The notes below the pieces were generated by a model. That model was not told where the DNA came from. It saw only the letters and a list, made by a program, of their open reading frames with translations, and made no database searches. From an uncultured Rhizobiaceae group bacterium (GTDB lineage: Bacteria; Pseudomonadota; Alphaproteobacteria; Rhizobiales; Rhizobiaceae), in the NCBI GenBank assembly GCA_937944075.1, contig CALDZZ010000039.1, positions 1 through 9,102 on the forward strand: a DNA stretch of 9,102 bases, written 5' to 3'. Below are positions 1 through 6,492 of this stretch, piece after piece. Made by a program: the position numbers and the translations under genes. The first letter of the stretch is position 1, and each line of letters begins with the position of its first letter.

Positions 1-332
1 ATCGGGAGGCCTATTTCAAGGTCGGTTAGCGAGCGTGGCGCCGATATCCGCAAGCGACCCTTGTGGCCCGTGCCGGCTTCTCGCACCTTGTCCTGCAAGT
101 CACCAACCTTTTGCAGAATTTCAAGGGCAGATTTGTGAAAAACCTCTCCGGCTTCAGTCAGGGAGAATTGCCTTGTGGTTCGGTTCAAAAGCAAAATTCC
201 AAGTTCGTCTTCAAGTTCGCGGACATATTTGGACATGAGTGCCTTTGATCTGCCGACCTTTCTGGCAGCGGCAGAAAACCCCTGTTGTTCAACAATGTCT
301 ACGAAGGCTTGCATTCTTGTGAGCGTGTCCAA
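1..332 (-). CDS. LysR-type transcriptional regulator, N-terminal part (cut by left edge)
   Basis: The minus strand encodes the first 110 residues of a LysR-family regulator, which acts in the cytoplasm as a DNA-binding transcription factor. The winged helix-turn-helix fills about residues 6-63. It has the typical family pattern: FSAAARKVGRSKALMSKYV at 19-37, an ELEDELG segment at 40-45, and NRTTRQFSLTEAG at 50-62, then the start of the linker helix. The effector-binding domain lies outside the window, so no ligand or target can be named. The start is TTG at 332: GAGG lies 7 bases upstream and an in-frame TGA sits at 342-344, so only this TTG or the ATG at 314 is possible. The gene follows pyk by 32 bases on the same strand with no terminator between, which suggests read-through from pyk. 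The family call is sure; the role is unknown. Confidence 0.9.
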   Translation of the reverse strand, partial: MDTLTRMQAFVDIVEQQGFSAAARKVGRSKALMSKYVRELEDELGILLLNRTTRQFSLTEAGEVFHKSALEILQKVGDLQDKVREAGTGHKGRLRISAPRSLTDLEIGLP

Positions 333-339
333 GAGAATA

Positions 340-343
340 CCTC
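340..343 (-). promoter_or_regulatory. Ribosome binding site deciding the TTG start of the LysR gene
   Basis: GAGG on the minus strand is 7 bases from TTG at 332. The stop codon TGA at 342-344 is in frame and overlaps this site. Together they favour TTG over the internal ATG at 314. Confidence 0.6.
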
Positions 344-364
344 AACTGGTTAGTCTGCGGCTTG

Positions 365-1801
365 TCAAATGCCGGATTGGCCATCGCTTGCAACAAATGC
401 GATGCGTAACATGTTTGTAGCCCCGGGTGTTCCAAGCGGAACGCCTGCTGAAATGATAATCCGGTCACCAGGTTTTGCAAACCGCTCTGTTGCTGCAATG
501 CGGCAGGCGCGGTCAACCATGTCATCAAGATTGCTTGCATCTTCGGTTACAACACAATGCAGGCCCCAAACGATTGAAAGCCTTCTTGCTGTTCTTGCTA
601 CCGGAGAGAGGGCGATAATGGGTGTTTCGGGACGTTCTCGTGCAGCTCTTATTCCGGTCGTGCCCGAGCCTGTATAACAAACAATGGCCGACAGACTGAG
701 TGTTTCCGCGATTTGTCTCGCAGCAAGGGAAATTGCATCCGCACTGGTTGGTTCCGGCTCGGAACGTTGTGCATCAATGATGCCTTTATAGTTTTGATCC
801 TGTTCAATCTGGCTGGCAATTTTATCCATCATGGCAACCGCCTCTATAGGATAATCGCCAACGGCTGATTCTGCTGAAAGCATGATTGCATCTGCGCCTT
901 CGAAAACTGCTGTGCCCACATCGGAAACTTCAGCTCTGGTTGGCATGGGTGCCGTTATCATGGATTCCAGCATTTGTGTTGCCACAATAACGGGTTTTCC
1001 AGCCTGTCTGCAGGCTCTGGTCATTTGCTTTTGCAGGCCAGGGACCTGCTCGATAGGTACTTCAACGCCAAGATCACCACGCGCAACCATGATTGCATCA
1101 GACAATTCGATAATGTCATCCAGCCTTGTAAGGGCTTGTGGTTTTTCTATTTTTGAGAGTATCCCGGCACGCCCCTTTGCAATTTTGCGAACCTCGGCCA
1201 CGTCTTCGGGGCGCTGAACAAACGAGATTGCAATCCAGTCGACTTCAGCCTCCAGTGCAGCGTCAAGATCCTTGTAGTCTTTAGGCGTTAGCGAGCTGAC
1301 ACCCAACTCCGTATCGGGCAGGCTGACGCCTTTTCGGCTAGAGAGTTTCGTGCCGCTAACCACTTCTGCTACGGCCTTTTTCTTGGTGCTTTCAAGTACC
1401 TTGAGTGTAACCTTGCCGTCATCAACCAGAATACGGTGGCCAGCTTCCAGCCCTTCTATGATTTCAGGATGCGGCACATAAATGCGTGTCTGGGTACCGG
1501 GTTTGTCCTGTAGGTCGAGGGTGATCTTGTCGCCTGGCTTGACCGTGATCTTGTCATCCTTGAAATCCCCCAAGCGAAGTTTTGGGCCTTGCAAGTCTGC
1601 CAGGATACCTATGGGTCTTCCCATTTTGCTTTCAACATCACGGATCATGTTGACGAGTTCGTTTAACAACTCATGAGAGGAGTGGCTCATGTTGATGCGA
1701 AAAACATCTGCACCTGCCTCGAACAATTCGGTGATTTTTTCTGGCGAACTTGATGCAGGACCAAGTGTTGCAAGGATTTTGGTTCGGCGATTACGGTGCA
1801 T
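365..1801 (-). CDS. pyk: Pyruvate kinase, PykA-like
   Basis: This cytoplasmic enzyme transfers phosphate from phosphoenolpyruvate to ADP, giving pyruvate and ATP at the end of glycolysis. The 478-residue length is normal for bacterial pyruvate kinase. Visible motifs in order: R35, N37 and S39 in FRINMSHS (substrate and cation site); LADLQGPKLRLG around 67-78; the signature with catalytic K217 and E219 in ILSKIEKPQAL; ARGDLG with D243 (metal ligand); and ATQMLES with T275. The C-terminal regulatory domain has YTGSGTTGIRAARERP at about 376-391 and a glycine-rich loop near 453-463. Lys74 in QGPK, in place of Glu, is the form found in K+-independent enzymes. The ATG at 1801 lies only 10 bases after the DUF1036 stop and has no clear Shine-Dalgarno, so translation may be coupled. 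Function is very secure; which effectors it responds to is not visible. Confidence 0.97.
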   Translation of the reverse strand: MHRNRRTKILATLGPASSSPEKITELFEAGADVFRINMSHSSHELLNELVNMIRDVESKMGRPIGILADLQGPKLRLGDFKDDKITVKPGDKITLDLQDKPGTQTRIYVPHPEIIEGLEAGHRILVDDGKVTLKVLESTKKKAVAEVVSGTKLSSRKGVSLPDTELGVSSLTPKDYKDLDAALEAEVDWIAISFVQRPEDVAEVRKIAKGRAGILSKIEKPQALTRLDDIIELSDAIMVARGDLGVEVPIEQVPGLQKQMTRACRQAGKPVIVATQMLESMITAPMPTRAEVSDVGTAVFEGADAIMLSAESAVGDYPIEAVAMMDKIASQIEQDQNYKGIIDAQRSEPEPTSADAISLAARQIAETLSLSAIVCYTGSGTTGIRAARERPETPIIALSPVARTARRLSIVWGLHCVVTEDASNLDDMVDRACRIAATERFAKPGDRIIISAGVPLGTPGATNMLRIAFVASDGQSGI

Positions 1802-1811
1802 GCTTGCAGCT

Positions 1812-2351
1812 TTACTGTTGGGGTTGTTGTGGCTGGGATTGCGATTGCTCTGTCAAACGTACCATCCAGTTGGCGCGATTGCCGGTATCAATTTCGAAGA
1901 AGCCGGTTTTGATATGGCCACGGGCAAAACAGTCTTCGACGCCCTCTATTTTAAACTCGCGTTCATTCGTGCAAAGGAACACATCTCCGCGCCATTGTCC
2001 GCCCTTGTCAGCGTCTTCTGCGTAAATGTAGTAGAACCGTGAATTCAGATCGCCTTCTATCAGGGAGCTGCAGGTTTCTGCAGGCACTTGAAACCAGCCT
2101 TCCGAAAGCCATTTTTCATTTTCCTTGTACCCAAGTGCTGCGCCCACCAAACTTTTGGTGTCGTTGCAAATTCTGAAGTCTGCCCTGGCTTCGCTGACGC
2201 CTGCCACTGACATTGTGGTGGTGATGCAAGTTACGCAAAAGACGAACATCAAACTGTTGCAGAGTTGGGTTTTAAAGGATTGAAACTTATGAAACGGGGC
2301 GTTCAACATTTTATTATCGAAATTTCCTTTTATTCGATTCATTATAACCAT
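1812..2351 (-). CDS. DUF1036 family periplasmic protein of unknown function
   Basis: I recognise the DUF1036 family, common in Alphaproteobacteria and without a known function. Residues 58-167 are the conserved part: FRICNDT near 59-65, the aromatic stretch around RFYYIYAEDADKGG at 105-118, CTNEREF at 127-133, and EGVEDCFARG with TGFFEIDTG up to 157. A signal peptide is likely: Lys-containing n-region, hydrophobic stretch at about 33-50, and an Ala-Arg-Ala cleavage site after residue 57. The mature part keeps four cysteines (62, 94, 127, 141), which could form two disulfides in the periplasm. The C-terminus is a short Gln/Pro/Ser tail. The start is uncertain: ATG 2351 has AAGGG 10 bases upstream, while ATG 2309 (residue 15) would give a more usual 43-residue signal peptide. 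It lies directly upstream of pyk (10 bases) and probably shares its transcript. Confidence 0.88.
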   Translation of the reverse strand: MVIMNRIKGNFDNKMLNAPFHKFQSFKTQLCNSLMFVFCVTCITTTMSVAGVSEARADFRICNDTKSLVGAALGYKENEKWLSEGWFQVPAETCSSLIEGDLNSRFYYIYAEDADKGGQWRGDVFLCTNEREFKIEGVEDCFARGHIKTGFFEIDTGNRANWMVRLTEQSQSQPQQPQQ

Positions 2352-2407
2352 TTGTTACTTACCCTTGATTCCATGTCAACATGATGACTGAAAGCAAACA
2401 GTCTTAC

Positions 2408-3442
2408 TCATTTTTGTTCTTGTGGGCGTATCTTGTTGGGTCGTGATATCCATATCCCTGAGAGGATAAGTACACACCCCAATATTTGCAGTGCGTCGAG
2501 TGTTTCATCAAACAATAACCAGCCAAAAAAAGCAGCAGCGATGGCTTCAATAAAAATTACCAGAGAGGAAAATGCTGCCGTTAGTGCTGCGATTGCGATG
2601 GTTAAAAGCCCCTGACCACCTGCATGGGTGAAAATGCCAAGTGATGCGAGCGCCAGCCAGCCATTTCCTGTATCAGGGAAAAACTGACCGCCCATCATGA
2701 GCGCAACCACCAATAGTATTAGCGTGGTTACGATCGTCGAGGCAGTGAACAAGGCGCCATTGTCCATTTCGCGTGTCCCCGTACGTATTGCAATGATGTA
2801 AAAGCCCAGAAAGAAGGAGGTTATTACGCCGTAAAAATCTCCTATCAGGTGTTCGGGGTTGAGGCGAAGGCTTGCATTAATCAAGAGCCCCATGCCTAAA
2901 AGACAGATAACTATTCCCAGCAGGGCATTTCGAGGTGGCTTTTCTTTCAAGAGAAGATTGGAAAACAGGATAACCCATACCGGCGCAAGGCCTGTTAAAA
3001 ATGTTGCATTTGCAAGTGTCGTATTGAGTATCGACAAGTGCCAGAAACTGAGATCACCCGCAAACATGATACCGGCCATAATGGCAGGTATTGTGAATTG
3101 TAACCGGAAAATCCTGCCGCTGCGTTTTGCGGACCAGAAGACCCAGGCCAACAAAACGGGTAGCGCAAACATCACGCGCCAGAACGCACTTGCTATTGCG
3201 CCAACTTCAGCCTCGCGAACAAAGACAGGCGAGAAGCCCATAATAACCCCGCCCAGCAATAGCGCCCCGAAAGCTGCGGGAAAGGAAAGTGGGTCTTTAA
3301 CAAGGGGTGTGGAAATCGGAGTGACTTTCAGGAAAAATACGTGGTCAAATATATTTGCTACTTGAAACTTGCGGGTAGATAACCTTTGTAAGAAGCAGAT
3401 GAATGCAGTATCAAATAAAGGCTGTTTTTCACAAGAGTGCAA
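2408..3442 (-). CDS. DMT superfamily transporter with EamA domains
   Basis: This is an inner-membrane protein of the drug/metabolite transporter superfamily. The conserved part is about 300 residues, beginning around position 3325, with some ten hydrophobic helices in two EamA repeats. The first helix contains FGALLLGGVIMGFSP, followed by ASAFWRVMFALPVLL; the first repeat ends near LLGMGLLIN and the second closes with LGCVLILSGIWISRP. The family exports or imports small metabolites; no substrate can be read from the sequence. The start is unresolved. The only ATG, GTG or TTG codons in frame before the first helix are TTG at 3469, 3466 and 3442, and none has a Shine-Dalgarno. I give 3442 as the longest that does not run into the divergent DUF1244 coding region. 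CTG 3331 or ATT 3316 would fit the expected protein length better. The stop lies 56 bases upstream of the DUF1036 start. Confidence 0.85.
   Translation of the reverse strand: MHSCEKQPLFDTAFICFLQRLSTRKFQVANIFDHVFFLKVTPISTPLVKDPLSFPAAFGALLLGGVIMGFSPVFVREAEVGAIASAFWRVMFALPVLLAWVFWSAKRSGRIFRLQFTIPAIMAGIMFAGDLSFWHLSILNTTLANATFLTGLAPVWVILFSNLLLKEKPPRNALLGIVICLLGMGLLINASLRLNPEHLIGDFYGVITSFFLGFYIIAIRTGTREMDNGALFTASTIVTTLILLVVALMMGGQFFPDTGNGWLALASLGIFTHAGGQGLLTIAIAALTAAFSSLVIFIEAIAAAFFGWLLFDETLDALQILGCVLILSGIWISRPNKIRPQEQK
3386..3414 (+). promoter_or_regulatory. Candidate sigma-70-type promoter for DUF1244-gapR
   Basis: TTGTAA at 3386-3391 and TATCAA at 3409-3414 are 17 bases apart, each matching four of six consensus bases. 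Transcription would start near 3421, leaving a leader of about 33 bases before the DUF1244 start. This is inferred from pattern only. Confidence 0.3.
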
Positions 3443-3446
3443 GGAG
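3441..3446 (+). promoter_or_regulatory. Ribosome binding site deciding the DUF1244 start
   Basis: AAGGAG lies 7 bases before ATG 3454 but only 1 base before ATG 3448, so it selects 3454. It overlaps one of the possible TTG starts (3442) of the divergent transporter gene. Confidence 0.75.
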
Positions 3447-3453
3447 AATGAAC

Positions 3454-3747
3454 ATGGATGATGCAACAAGAACCGAACTTGAAGCTGCTGTATTCCGCAG
3501 GTTAATCAGCCATTTTCAGGAGCGTACTGATGTCCAAAACATAGACCTGATGAATTTGTCCGGGTTTTGCAGAAACTGTCTTTCGCGCTGGTATCAGGAA
3601 GCTGCCAACGAAAAAGGCATTGAGATGGACAAGCCACAGGCGCGTGAAATCATTTATGGTATGCCGTTTGAAGAGTGGAAAGAAAAATACCAGACAGAGG
3701 CAAATGCCGAGCAACAGGCAGCCTTTAAAGAAAGCCACAAACACTAG
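3454..3747 (+). CDS. DUF1244 family small protein of unknown function
   Basis: This 97-residue soluble protein belongs to the DUF1244 family, whose biochemical function is not known to me. Conserved features are the N-terminal helix MDDATRTELEAAVFRRL, then RTDVQNIDLMNLSGFCRNC at 24-42 with two cysteines (39 and 42) in a C-x-x-C pair, a WY after it, and the REIIYGMPFEEWK segment at 64-76 with KYQTEA following. The CxxC could bind a metal or be redox active, but a single pair is not enough to say so. There is no signal peptide or membrane segment, so it should be cytoplasmic. Start ATG 3454 is set by AAGGAG 7 bases upstream; an in-frame ATG at 3448 is too close to that site. The gene is followed by gapR after 35 bases on the same strand, so the two are probably one operon. 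Confidence 0.93.
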   Translation: MDDATRTELEAAVFRRLISHFQERTDVQNIDLMNLSGFCRNCLSRWYQEAANEKGIEMDKPQAREIIYGMPFEEWKEKYQTEANAEQQAAFKESHKH

Positions 3748-3782
3748 TTAAAGACAGCCATCAGGCTTGCGAGGAGAGTTTC

Positions 3783-4088
3783 ATGTCATCAGATCCAATG
3801 GTAGCGCGCGAACAGTTGAAATCTGTTGTTGAGCGAATTGAACGTCTTGAAGAAGAAAAGAAGGCAATTGCGGATGACATTCGTGATGTCTATGCCGAAG
3901 CCAAGGCCAATGGCTTCGACACGAAGGTGCTTAGACAGGTCGTGTCACTTCGCAAGAAGGACCTGACTGAACGACAGGAAGAAGAAGCTGTTCGTGATTT
4001 GTATCTGCAGGCTTTGGGTATGTTGCCGGATTTCGAAGCGCAGGCTAATGCACCAGCACCTGACCAATCAACGCCAAGCGAAGAATAA
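3783..4088 (+). CDS. gapR: GapR family (DUF2312) nucleoid-associated DNA-binding protein
   Basis: The 101-residue product matches the GapR/DUF2312 family. In Caulobacter, GapR is a small coiled-coil protein that clamps around overtwisted DNA ahead of replication and transcription machinery and stimulates type II topoisomerases. The long amphipathic, charged coiled coil runs from about residue 10 to 35 (QLKSVVERIERLEEEKKAIA). It is followed by the family core DVYAEAKANGFDTKVLRQVV at 35-54, then the basic segment SLRKKD and ERQEEEAVRDLYLQALG up to 79. The C-terminal 20 residues are Pro/Ala/Gln-rich and look disordered. The start ATG has GAGGAG at 3771-3776 with a 6-base spacer, a strong site. 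It follows DUF1244 by 35 bases. The family call is secure; the Caulobacter role is carried over by homology. Confidence 0.93.
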   Translation: MSSDPMVAREQLKSVVERIERLEEEKKAIADDIRDVYAEAKANGFDTKVLRQVVSLRKKDLTERQEEEAVRDLYLQALGMLPDFEAQANAPAPDQSTPSEE

Positions 4089-4102
4089 TATCTGATATTA
4101 TT
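4084..4102 (+). terminator. Weak A/T-only hairpin at the gapR stop
   Basis: An 8-base stem of only A and T (4084-4091 with 4095-4102, loop CTG) overlaps the gapR stop codon and is followed by two more T. The stem would be unstable, so termination here is doubtful. Confidence 0.25.
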
Positions 4103-4122
4103 TTACTGTCGATTTCAAGCAT

Positions 4123-4144
4123 TGGGTATGCTTCAACATACCCA
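4123..4144. terminator. Hairpin between convergent gapR and DUF882 genes
   Basis: TGGGTATG at 4123-4130 pairs perfectly with CATACCCA at 4137-4144 around a 6-base loop. It sits in the 90-base gap where two genes converge, a usual place for a two-way terminator. Neither strand has a T-tract after the stem, so it may instead protect 3' ends or stop transcription only partly. Confidence 0.4.
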
Positions 4145-4178
4145 TGGCATGGCAGCGCTTTGCTGTTAGACGAGTGTC

Positions 4179-6266
4179 TTATTCAAAGTTTTTGAATTCC
4201 AGGAATTCCATCGAGCTTCCGGCAAATCCGGTTGTTCTTTCACCAATCTGATTTTGCGAGAAACCACTTGAAAGTACCGATGAGGGACGTTCGCGAAGGA
4301 TGCTTCTGCCGTATGCCGGTGGGCGGATATCAGCGATATTCTTGATGGAAGTGTTGTTTTCCAAAGCCCATTTGCCTGTCAGGCGCTCATCAAGATTGGC
4401 TGTTTTAAACTCCTGAATGCTAAGAGTTCCCGTTTTCTTTTTGGAGGCGGCTGTCTCTATCGGATCAGAACTTGATGGTTTGGGCGCTGCAACAGGCTCC
4501 ACGATTGGCTCGGCTTTTGCCAATTGCCGCTTCGAACGAATGGCAGGCTTTGGCACGGGAATACCGTTTTCAAGGTTGGTGTTGGTCTCAACTGATGAAG
4601 GCGCTTTCTGCGTTTGTGTACCTGCAACCGGAGACTGTGTTGGCACGATAATGCCGTTTTGTTTTCTCAAATCCGGTTCAACCGGGAGAAGGGCAGTCAC
4701 CAACTGCGGAGAGGTTGTCTGGGATCCGTTGTTCGCCGTGCCGGTTGAAGCTGATCCATTTGTGTTCAACTGCTCAGAAATGGCCGACGAAGCAGACTGG
4801 ATGAGGCTTGGTACATCACTTGTTTCCAGCTTCGTGGGTGGCTGAAACGGAACCTGCTCGGCAAGCTGGACAGGCGCCTGAGTGTTGGCCTGTGTTGCCG
4901 GTTTGAACGGAATGGCTTCAGGTGGTGTTGGCTGGCTGCTTTCAAGCGTTGCATATACCTGCTGTCGCAAATCGGAAATCTCGTTTGCGGAAAGGGCTGC
5001 AACTTCGGTTGCCTGTCTTGCAGCAGGAGTTGGCTGTGCAAGGGCAAGTTCTGAAGTTGGTTGTGGTGTCACTTCCAGTGCAGGTCTACGAACCGGGACC
5101 GGAACTGCGACGGCAACTTGTTCAAGCGCCTCTGCGTTTGCAGGAAGATCCTCATCTGCTGTGCCTTCTTCAAGGCTTGCAACCTGTGTCTCAGCAACTT
5201 CAGGGACCGGCACCACTTCAGGCGTTGGTACTGGCTCTGGTGCAGGTTCCGGTGGTTTTGCAACGGCAATGCGTGGTGCAAGAACCGGAACCGGTATCTG
5301 GCTTGGTGCAAGGGATGCAATAACGGCTTCTGGCGTTGGGGCTAGCTCTGGTTCAGGCTTTGCAGGTACTGGCTCAGGTGTGACAATTGCAGGTTCTGGT
5401 GTCTTGGGCGTTGGCGCCGGTTTTGGAGGTGTAACCTTTTTGGCCTTGACCGGCTTTGGTACTCTCGAAGCGCCAGAGATGCCTGCATCCTCGTCATTAT
5501 CCCGTGAGAACAGTTTTGCAAAAAGACTTGGCTTTTTTTCAATCTCCGAAGCGCTTGGCACTTTAATGCCCTTGATGGCCCTTTGGTACTTGGCTTTTGC
5601 AATGTCATAACCCGGCAATGGTTTTCCGTCACTTGGTACGTGAAGTGTTTTTCCTCGCGGGAAAACCTTGACCAGTTGCTTGCGGCTCATTCTTGGCCAA
5701 TGTCTTACGCGACCTGTGTCCATGTGTACAAAAGGTGAGCCGGACTTTGGATAGTAACCAACGCCACCCAGCCCTTTTTTCAAGCCGATGTCGCGAAGTT
5801 TTCTCAGACTCACACCTGGAATGAAGAAATCAAGGGCATTGCCGAGCGTGTGCTGGCTTTTTCTGGCAACACCACGACCGCGTTTTCTCAGCAGGCTGTT
5901 GGTTGCCGGTGAACGGTAGCCTGAAATAACGTGTATGTGTTTTCTGGAACGGGTTTCCTTGTAGACTTCCCAGATCAGGTCCAGCAGACGCGGGTTCATC
6001 TTGGTCGGTTCATTGCGGCGCCAGTCACGCAGGAAATGATTGATTTTTTTCAAACCGCTTTTGACGTAACGACCATTACGCTTGAAAGTAATTTCTGCTT
6101 TCTCGCCAGTATGCAGATAATAAAGCTTCAAAGTGCGTGTTTCAGCCTTGGCTGAATCAGCCGGAAACGCAAAAAAGGCAAGCATGATCACAGTCAAACA
6201 CATCATCATGTTTGATCTTGTCAGCAATCCGGATGCACCCGCGAAAAATGTAGTCAACTTGTCCAA
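4179..6266 (-). CDS. DUF882 (YcbK-like, peptidase M15 fold) exported protein with long C-terminal extension
   Basis: The first 200 residues match DUF882, a family with the zinc peptidase M15 fold, related to E. coli YcbK and thought to act on peptidoglycan. An export signal is present: hydrophobic stretch at about 20-36 and Ala-Lys-Ala before residue 42. The likely zinc residues are H139 in SQHTLGNALDF, D146 in the same motif, and H181 in FVHMDTGRVRHW; GYRSP at 116-120 is also conserved. After about residue 240 comes an extension: Pro/Glu/Ala-rich at 268-400, Gln/Thr/Ser-rich at 440-560, then a more ordered end at 612-695. No C-terminal membrane segment is seen. Start TTG 6266 has GGAAGAG 8 bases upstream and an in-frame TAG at 6270-6272; it also keeps R17 ahead of the signal core, unlike ATG 6209. 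Usual family members are far shorter than 695 residues. Enzyme activity is inferred only. Confidence 0.88.
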   Translation of the reverse strand: MDKLTTFFAGASGLLTRSNMMMCLTVIMLAFFAFPADSAKAETRTLKLYYLHTGEKAEITFKRNGRYVKSGLKKINHFLRDWRRNEPTKMNPRLLDLIWEVYKETRSRKHIHVISGYRSPATNSLLRKRGRGVARKSQHTLGNALDFFIPGVSLRKLRDIGLKKGLGGVGYYPKSGSPFVHMDTGRVRHWPRMSRKQLVKVFPRGKTLHVPSDGKPLPGYDIAKAKYQRAIKGIKVPSASEIEKKPSLFAKLFSRDNDEDAGISGASRVPKPVKAKKVTPPKPAPTPKTPEPAIVTPEPVPAKPEPELAPTPEAVIASLAPSQIPVPVLAPRIAVAKPPEPAPEPVPTPEVVPVPEVAETQVASLEEGTADEDLPANAEALEQVAVAVPVPVRRPALEVTPQPTSELALAQPTPAARQATEVAALSANEISDLRQQVYATLESSQPTPPEAIPFKPATQANTQAPVQLAEQVPFQPPTKLETSDVPSLIQSASSAISEQLNTNGSASTGTANNGSQTTSPQLVTALLPVEPDLRKQNGIIVPTQSPVAGTQTQKAPSSVETNTNLENGIPVPKPAIRSKRQLAKAEPIVEPVAAPKPSSSDPIETAASKKKTGTLSIQEFKTANLDERLTGKWALENNTSIKNIADIRPPAYGRSILRERPSSVLSSGFSQNQIGERTTGFAGSSMEFLEFKNFE

Positions 6267-6304
6267 GCTCTAAACTCTTCCCAGTTCAAAAGACTGATAA
6301 ATTA

Positions 6305-6313
6305 TTTATACCA
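6305..6313 (-). promoter_or_regulatory. Candidate extended -10 promoter for the DUF882 gene
   Basis: On the minus strand TGG is followed directly by TATAAA, an extended -10 box about 38 bases before the TTG start. No good -35 is seen at 16-18 bases; that place is taken by a palindrome at 6328-6341. Confidence 0.4.
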
Positions 6314-6327
6314 GATTACTGTTATGG

Positions 6328-6341
6328 TTAACAGATGTTAA
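6328..6341. promoter_or_regulatory. Palindrome TTAACA-GA-TGTTAA, possible operator
   Basis: Two 6-base half-sites form a perfect inverted repeat around a 2-base spacer, placed at the -35 position of the candidate DUF882 promoter. It resembles a CtrA site (TTAA, 7 bases, TTAA) but the spacing is 6, so I do not assign a regulator. Confidence 0.35.
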
Positions 6342-6390
6342 AAAACTCTATAGATATAAAAATTAATCGAAAAACTGGATAAAAGCTGAA

Positions 6391-6418
6391 TCCGGCAAGA
6401 CCAAGGCGTCCTGCCGGA
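6391..6418 (-). terminator. Second terminator-like hairpin downstream of the response regulator gene
   Basis: TCCGGCA at 6391-6397 pairs with TGCCGGA at 6412-6418; after one mismatch, GAC/GTC (6399-6401 with 6408-6410) extends the stem around a 6-base loop. On the minus strand it is followed by a T-rich stretch with TTTT a few bases on. It lies about 75 bases after the response regulator stop and upstream of the DUF882 promoter. Confidence 0.5.
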
Positions 6419-6446
6419 GAAATCTAAAGCTTGGTAAATGAAATCT

Positions 6447-6479
6447 TAATCACAAGCGCCATCTGGCGCCTGTGGATTA
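6447..6479 (-). terminator. First terminator-like hairpin downstream of the response regulator gene
   Basis: GCGCC at 6456-6460 pairs with GGCGC at 6465-6469 around ATCT. Outside one mismatch the stem continues with ACA/TGT and, past a bulged G at 6474, five more pairs (6447-6451 with 6475-6479). It starts 13 bases after the TAG of the response regulator gene. The bases after it on the minus strand are T-rich but broken by other bases. Confidence 0.5.
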
Positions 6480-6492
6480 TGGCAATCAAAGC

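Noticed and set aside
1689..2042. A 117-codon plus-strand open frame across the pyk/DUF1036 junction
   Set aside because: It is antisense to two secure genes and shows no family features.
2386..2403. Hairpin GACTG/CAGTC between the transporter and DUF1036 genes
   Set aside because: Only 5 pairs with an 8-base loop and no T-tract on the minus strand; too weak to call a terminator.
2859..3365. A 168-codon plus-strand open frame opposite the transporter gene
   Set aside because: It is antisense to clear membrane helices of the EamA protein and has no recognisable feature.
4882..5610. A 242-codon plus-strand open frame inside the DUF882 gene, Gly/Ser/Ala/Thr-rich
   Set aside because: It is antisense to the Pro/Ala/Glu-rich repeat region; its composition is the mirror of those codons and it has no domain or good start site.
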